Origin: an uncultured Myxococcales bacterium
GTDB taxonomy: Bacteria; Myxococcota_A; UBA9042
Direction: 5' to 3'
Length of the DNA: 15,045 bases
Assembly (NCBI GenBank): GCA_937915965.1
Contig: CALGHC010000854.1
Coordinates: forward strand, 1 to 15,045
How positions within the stretch are numbered: position 1 is the stretch's first letter; every line of letters starts with the position of its first letter. This document shows, piece after piece, positions 12,733 to 15,045 of this stretch. Both the position numbers and the translations under genes were made by a program. The notes beneath the pieces were generated by a model. It did no database searches and was not told where the DNA came from. It worked only from the letters and a program-made list of their open reading frames with translations.

Positions 12733-15045
12733 CGCGCCGATCAAGAGGACGGCGACACCACCGCAACGGGGAATGACCGCCAGCCTTGGCTGCACGGCGC
12801 CGCGGTCGACTTCCAGCCCTACCTCGATCGCGTGCGCGCCATGCTGCAGCGCTACCTCGTGGTGCTGCGCCCCTGGGAGCGGCCCGCGGAAGAGGCCAGC
12901 AAGCAAGCGCTGCCCACCGGCACGATGCAGACCCTGGACTCCACTTGCATGCGCTGCCTGCGGGGCGAGGCCCTGGAGCCCGAACGCATGGCGTTCGTGT
13001 CGCGCATGGAGCGCCGCGTCGCAGGTCGCTACGAGAACATCGTTCCGACCACCGCGGGCGGGCAACGCTTCGACGAGCTGCGCGTTATTTTCGGCTTGAG
13101 CGACCTCGAGTGCGACGTGCTCTGGCTGCTGGTCGCGCCGGAGATCGTGCCCGAATTCCTCTGGTTGTATCGAGCGCTTTGGCGCGACACGGGGCGAAGC
13201 AACTGGCCCGAGGACCTGCTCGTTCACGGCGTCGACCCGTTCGCGATCGACGCTGCCAGCGTGCTGGCCGTGCTTGAACCAACGGCCACGCTCTGCCGGT
13301 ATGGCCTCGTCGCTTTTGCCATCGATGACGCCCTGACGACCCATCGGTTTCGCGCCGCCCGTTTCGTGGCCGGCTACCTTCTCGGCACACCGGTGTCCCT
13401 CGCCGGCCTGCCGGGGGTGCTGTGGCACGAGGTGCCGACCGACGCCGAGGGTCAGGAGATCGCCGCGACGCCGGTGACGGACGTAGTTCGCGACGCCTTG
13501 CGGCGGGGCTTTCGCGGACGGCGTCGCTTCCTCGTGACCGGGCCCGCCCGCGGTGGAGCCCTGCGCATGGCGCGCGAGTCGCTGCAGCTCTTTGGCGAAA
13601 GCCTGCTTGAGGTGCGCCTCGACGAGCTGCTCGGCGACGGGGCGAGCGGGACCAGCGGAGTAGCCCGCTTGGGCTATGTGCTTGGTCGAGCCCGCCTGGC
13701 GCGCGCCGGACTGTTCTTTGAGAGCACCGAATCCATTGACGAGGGCGACCGGGGCGATGAGCGCCTCCATGCGATCGTGCGGTTGTTGCGGGGTGAAACC
13801 ACAACCATGTTCTTCCACGCCCGCCAGGGGCGCTATCAGGATTCGGCGACGCTCAGCCCGCAGGCCCATTTGACCCTGCTGCGCGAGCTGGGCTGCCACG
13901 AGCTACCGACATCGGTGCCCGATCTCGACGACCGGCGCGCGCTGTGGAACGAGCGCCTCGACGACCGCATGGACAAGGGCGAGCGCGAGACCATCGTCCC
14001 CTCGATTTCGGTCTACAAGTTCGGCATCGATGAGATCGATCTCGCCGTCAATCTGGCCACCGCCACCGCACGCCAGCGGGACCCCGTAAAGCCGCGTGTT
14101 CTGATCCCCGAGATCGAGCGTTCGTGCCGACAGGTCGCGTCATCGCGCCTCGCCGGGCTTGCCACCCGCGTCAACGTGCGCGGTCGATGGGAGACCACCG
14201 TCCTGCCCGACGACACGCGCGAGGTCCTCGACGAGATGGTCGCCTTTGGTCGTCACGCCGCCTTCGTACTGGACGAGCAGGGCTACGGCCGCTCCATGGG
14301 CTACGGGCGCGCCCTGACAGCGCTATTCTCGGGCCCTTCGGGGACTGGCAAGACCTTGTGTGCTGGCCTGGTCGCTCGGGACCTGGGCCTCGAGTTGTTC
14401 CGCGTCGACCTCGCCAGCATCGTGTCAAAGTACATCGGCGAAACGGAGGAACGCCTTTCGAAGCTCTTCGACGCGAGCCAAGACGCGGGCATCGCGTTGT
14501 TGTTCGACGAGGCCGACTCGCTCTTCGCGCGGCGCACCGACGTGCAGAGTTCGGTCGACCGATATGCCAACCTTGAGGTCAACTACCTGCTGCAGCGCCT
14601 TGAGGACTATGAGGGCCTCGTCATCTTGACCACCAACAACGCCGAGAGCATCGATCAAGCGTTCATGCGACGCATCCGCTTCAAGCCGGCCTTCCCGCCG
14701 CCCGACGCCGACGAGCGCGAGTCGCTGTGGCAGGTCATGATTCCGCCCCAGGCCCCGCGCAAACCAGGAATCCAGTTCCGCTTCCTCGCCGAGGACTACG
14801 AACTGACGGGCGGCCAGATCCAGAACGCGGTGATCCGCGCGGCCGTGTGGGCCGCCGGGCGTGGCGAACCGCTGGCGTACGAGCTGCTGCAGCGCGCCGC
14901 GGAGCGCGAGTACAAAGACATGGGCCGCGTCGTCAGGGTCTACGAAGATGAAGTCGACGAGGCGACCAACGGCGGCGGCGGTGCGACCAAGGCCGGCGGC
15001 GGCACGGCCGCTGCGTCGACCGGCGCGGCCGCTGCGTCGACTGGC
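12553..15045 (+). CDS. AAA+ ATPase with uS13-like N-terminus (3' end outside window)
   Basis: Open from ATG 12553 to the right edge with no stop: 831 residues seen. Residues 1-60 resemble ribosomal protein S13. A helical middle follows (LSDLECDVLWLLVAPEIVPE near 190), like the N-terminal part of ATPases in contractile-injection-system loci. A first AAA-like module has a degraded P-loop (GPARGGA, 330-336, no Lys or Thr). The second is intact: Walker A GPSGTGKT (594-601), Walker B LLFDEADSLF (649-658), sensor TTNN (693-696) and Arg fingers at 706-707. After the lid domain comes a Gly/Ala/Thr/Ser-rich tail that is still running at the edge, so another domain may follow. Such ATPases remodel or disassemble protein complexes. 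It lies 68 bp after purA with no clear ribosome binding site; Met1 is set by the S13 alignment. A long minus-strand frame opposite it is a shadow. Confidence 0.9.
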   Translation, partial: MARSGLTGLPPRRPIETALTYLPGVSRARAKALVDEARIDPDTTTDDLSAVQVELLRRLIRADQEDGDTTATGNDRQPWLHGAAVDFQPYLDRVRAMLQRYLVVLRPWERPAEEASKQALPTGTMQTLDSTCMRCLRGEALEPERMAFVSRMERRVAGRYENIVPTTAGGQRFDELRVIFGLSDLECDVLWLLVAPEIVPEFLWLYRALWRDTGRSNWPEDLLVHGVDPFAIDAASVLAVLEPTATLCRYGLVAFAIDDALTTHRFRAARFVAGYLLGTPVSLAGLPGVLWHEVPTDAEGQEIAATPVTDVVRDALRRGFRGRRRFLVTGPARGGALRMARESLQLFGESLLEVRLDELLGDGASGTSGVARLGYVLGRARLARAGLFFESTESIDEGDRGDERLHAIVRLLRGETTTMFFHARQGRYQDSATLSPQAHLTLLRELGCHELPTSVPDLDDRRALWNERLDDRMDKGERETIVPSISVYKFGIDEIDLAVNLATATARQRDPVKPRVLIPEIERSCRQVASSRLAGLATRVNVRGRWETTVLPDDTREVLDEMVAFGRHAAFVLDEQGYGRSMGYGRALTALFSGPSGTGKTLCAGLVARDLGLELFRVDLASIVSKYIGETEERLSKLFDASQDAGIALLFDEADSLFARRTDVQSSVDRYANLEVNYLLQRLEDYEGLVILTTNNAESIDQAFMRRIRFKPAFPPPDADERESLWQVMIPPQAPRKPGIQFRFLAEDYELTGGQIQNAVIRAAVWAAGRGEPLAYELLQRAAEREYKDMGRVVRVYEDEVDEATNGGGGATKAGGGTAAASTGAAAASTG
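15004..15045 (+). repeat. Start of a 21-bp tandem repeat at the right edge
   Basis: Two adjacent 21-bp units (15004-15024 and 15025-15045) differ at two positions and encode TAAASTG and AAAASTG. The array reaches the last base of the window and may continue. It forms a flexible linker-like tail on the AAA+ protein. Confidence 0.7.

Noticed and set aside
12577..13899. Minus-strand frame of 440 codons
   Set aside because: The plus strand has an uninterrupted AAA+ reading frame through the whole stretch; the minus product looks like random high-GC translation.

Overview
The window is a GC-rich chromosomal segment from a bacterium. Its gene content suggests a member of the Myxococcota or another lineage of the former Deltaproteobacteria. 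The pointers are a short EF-Ts, a lipoprotein with a long Asp/Ala/Thr-rich linker, and high-GC codon use throughout; this placement is inference, as no marker was searched. No tRNA, rRNA, CRISPR array, insertion sequence or phage gene was seen.

Left part (1-883, plus strand): the last 49 codons of an unrecognised gene, then a small HExxH zinc-metallopeptidase-like protein. It converges on a long minus-strand block (902-7743). In transcription order that block encodes a LolC/LolE-like permease with an unusually large extracytoplasmic domain, a RodZ-like membrane-anchored helix-turn-helix protein overlapping recO, and then the classic translation cluster rpsB-tsf-pyrH-frr (S2, EF-Ts, UMP kinase, ribosome recycling factor). 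A candidate promoter for rpsB lies across the end of recO and would give a leader of about 165 nt. The rpsB 3' end carries ten 9-bp repeats that encode an Ala-Glu-Val tail.

Right part (8008-15045, plus strand): a secreted lipoprotein divergent from the Lol-like gene, a class V (PLP) aminotransferase, purA, and a large open reading frame from 12553 that runs off the right edge without a stop (831 codons seen). This last protein is a two-module AAA+ ATPase: a degenerate first P-loop, an intact second Walker A/B module, and a preceding region like the ATPases that accompany extracellular contractile injection systems. Its first about 60 residues align without gaps, from Met1, to the N-terminal helix-two-turn-helix domain of ribosomal protein S13 (uS13). 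This apparent uS13/AAA+ fusion is the most unusual thing in the window, and the genes just beyond the right edge would help decide what it does.

Functionally the window is mostly housekeeping: ribosome and translation-factor production, UMP and AMP synthesis, RecFOR repair, and lipoprotein/envelope functions. The accessory-looking items are the AAA+ fusion, the lipoprotein and the enlarged Lol-like permease.
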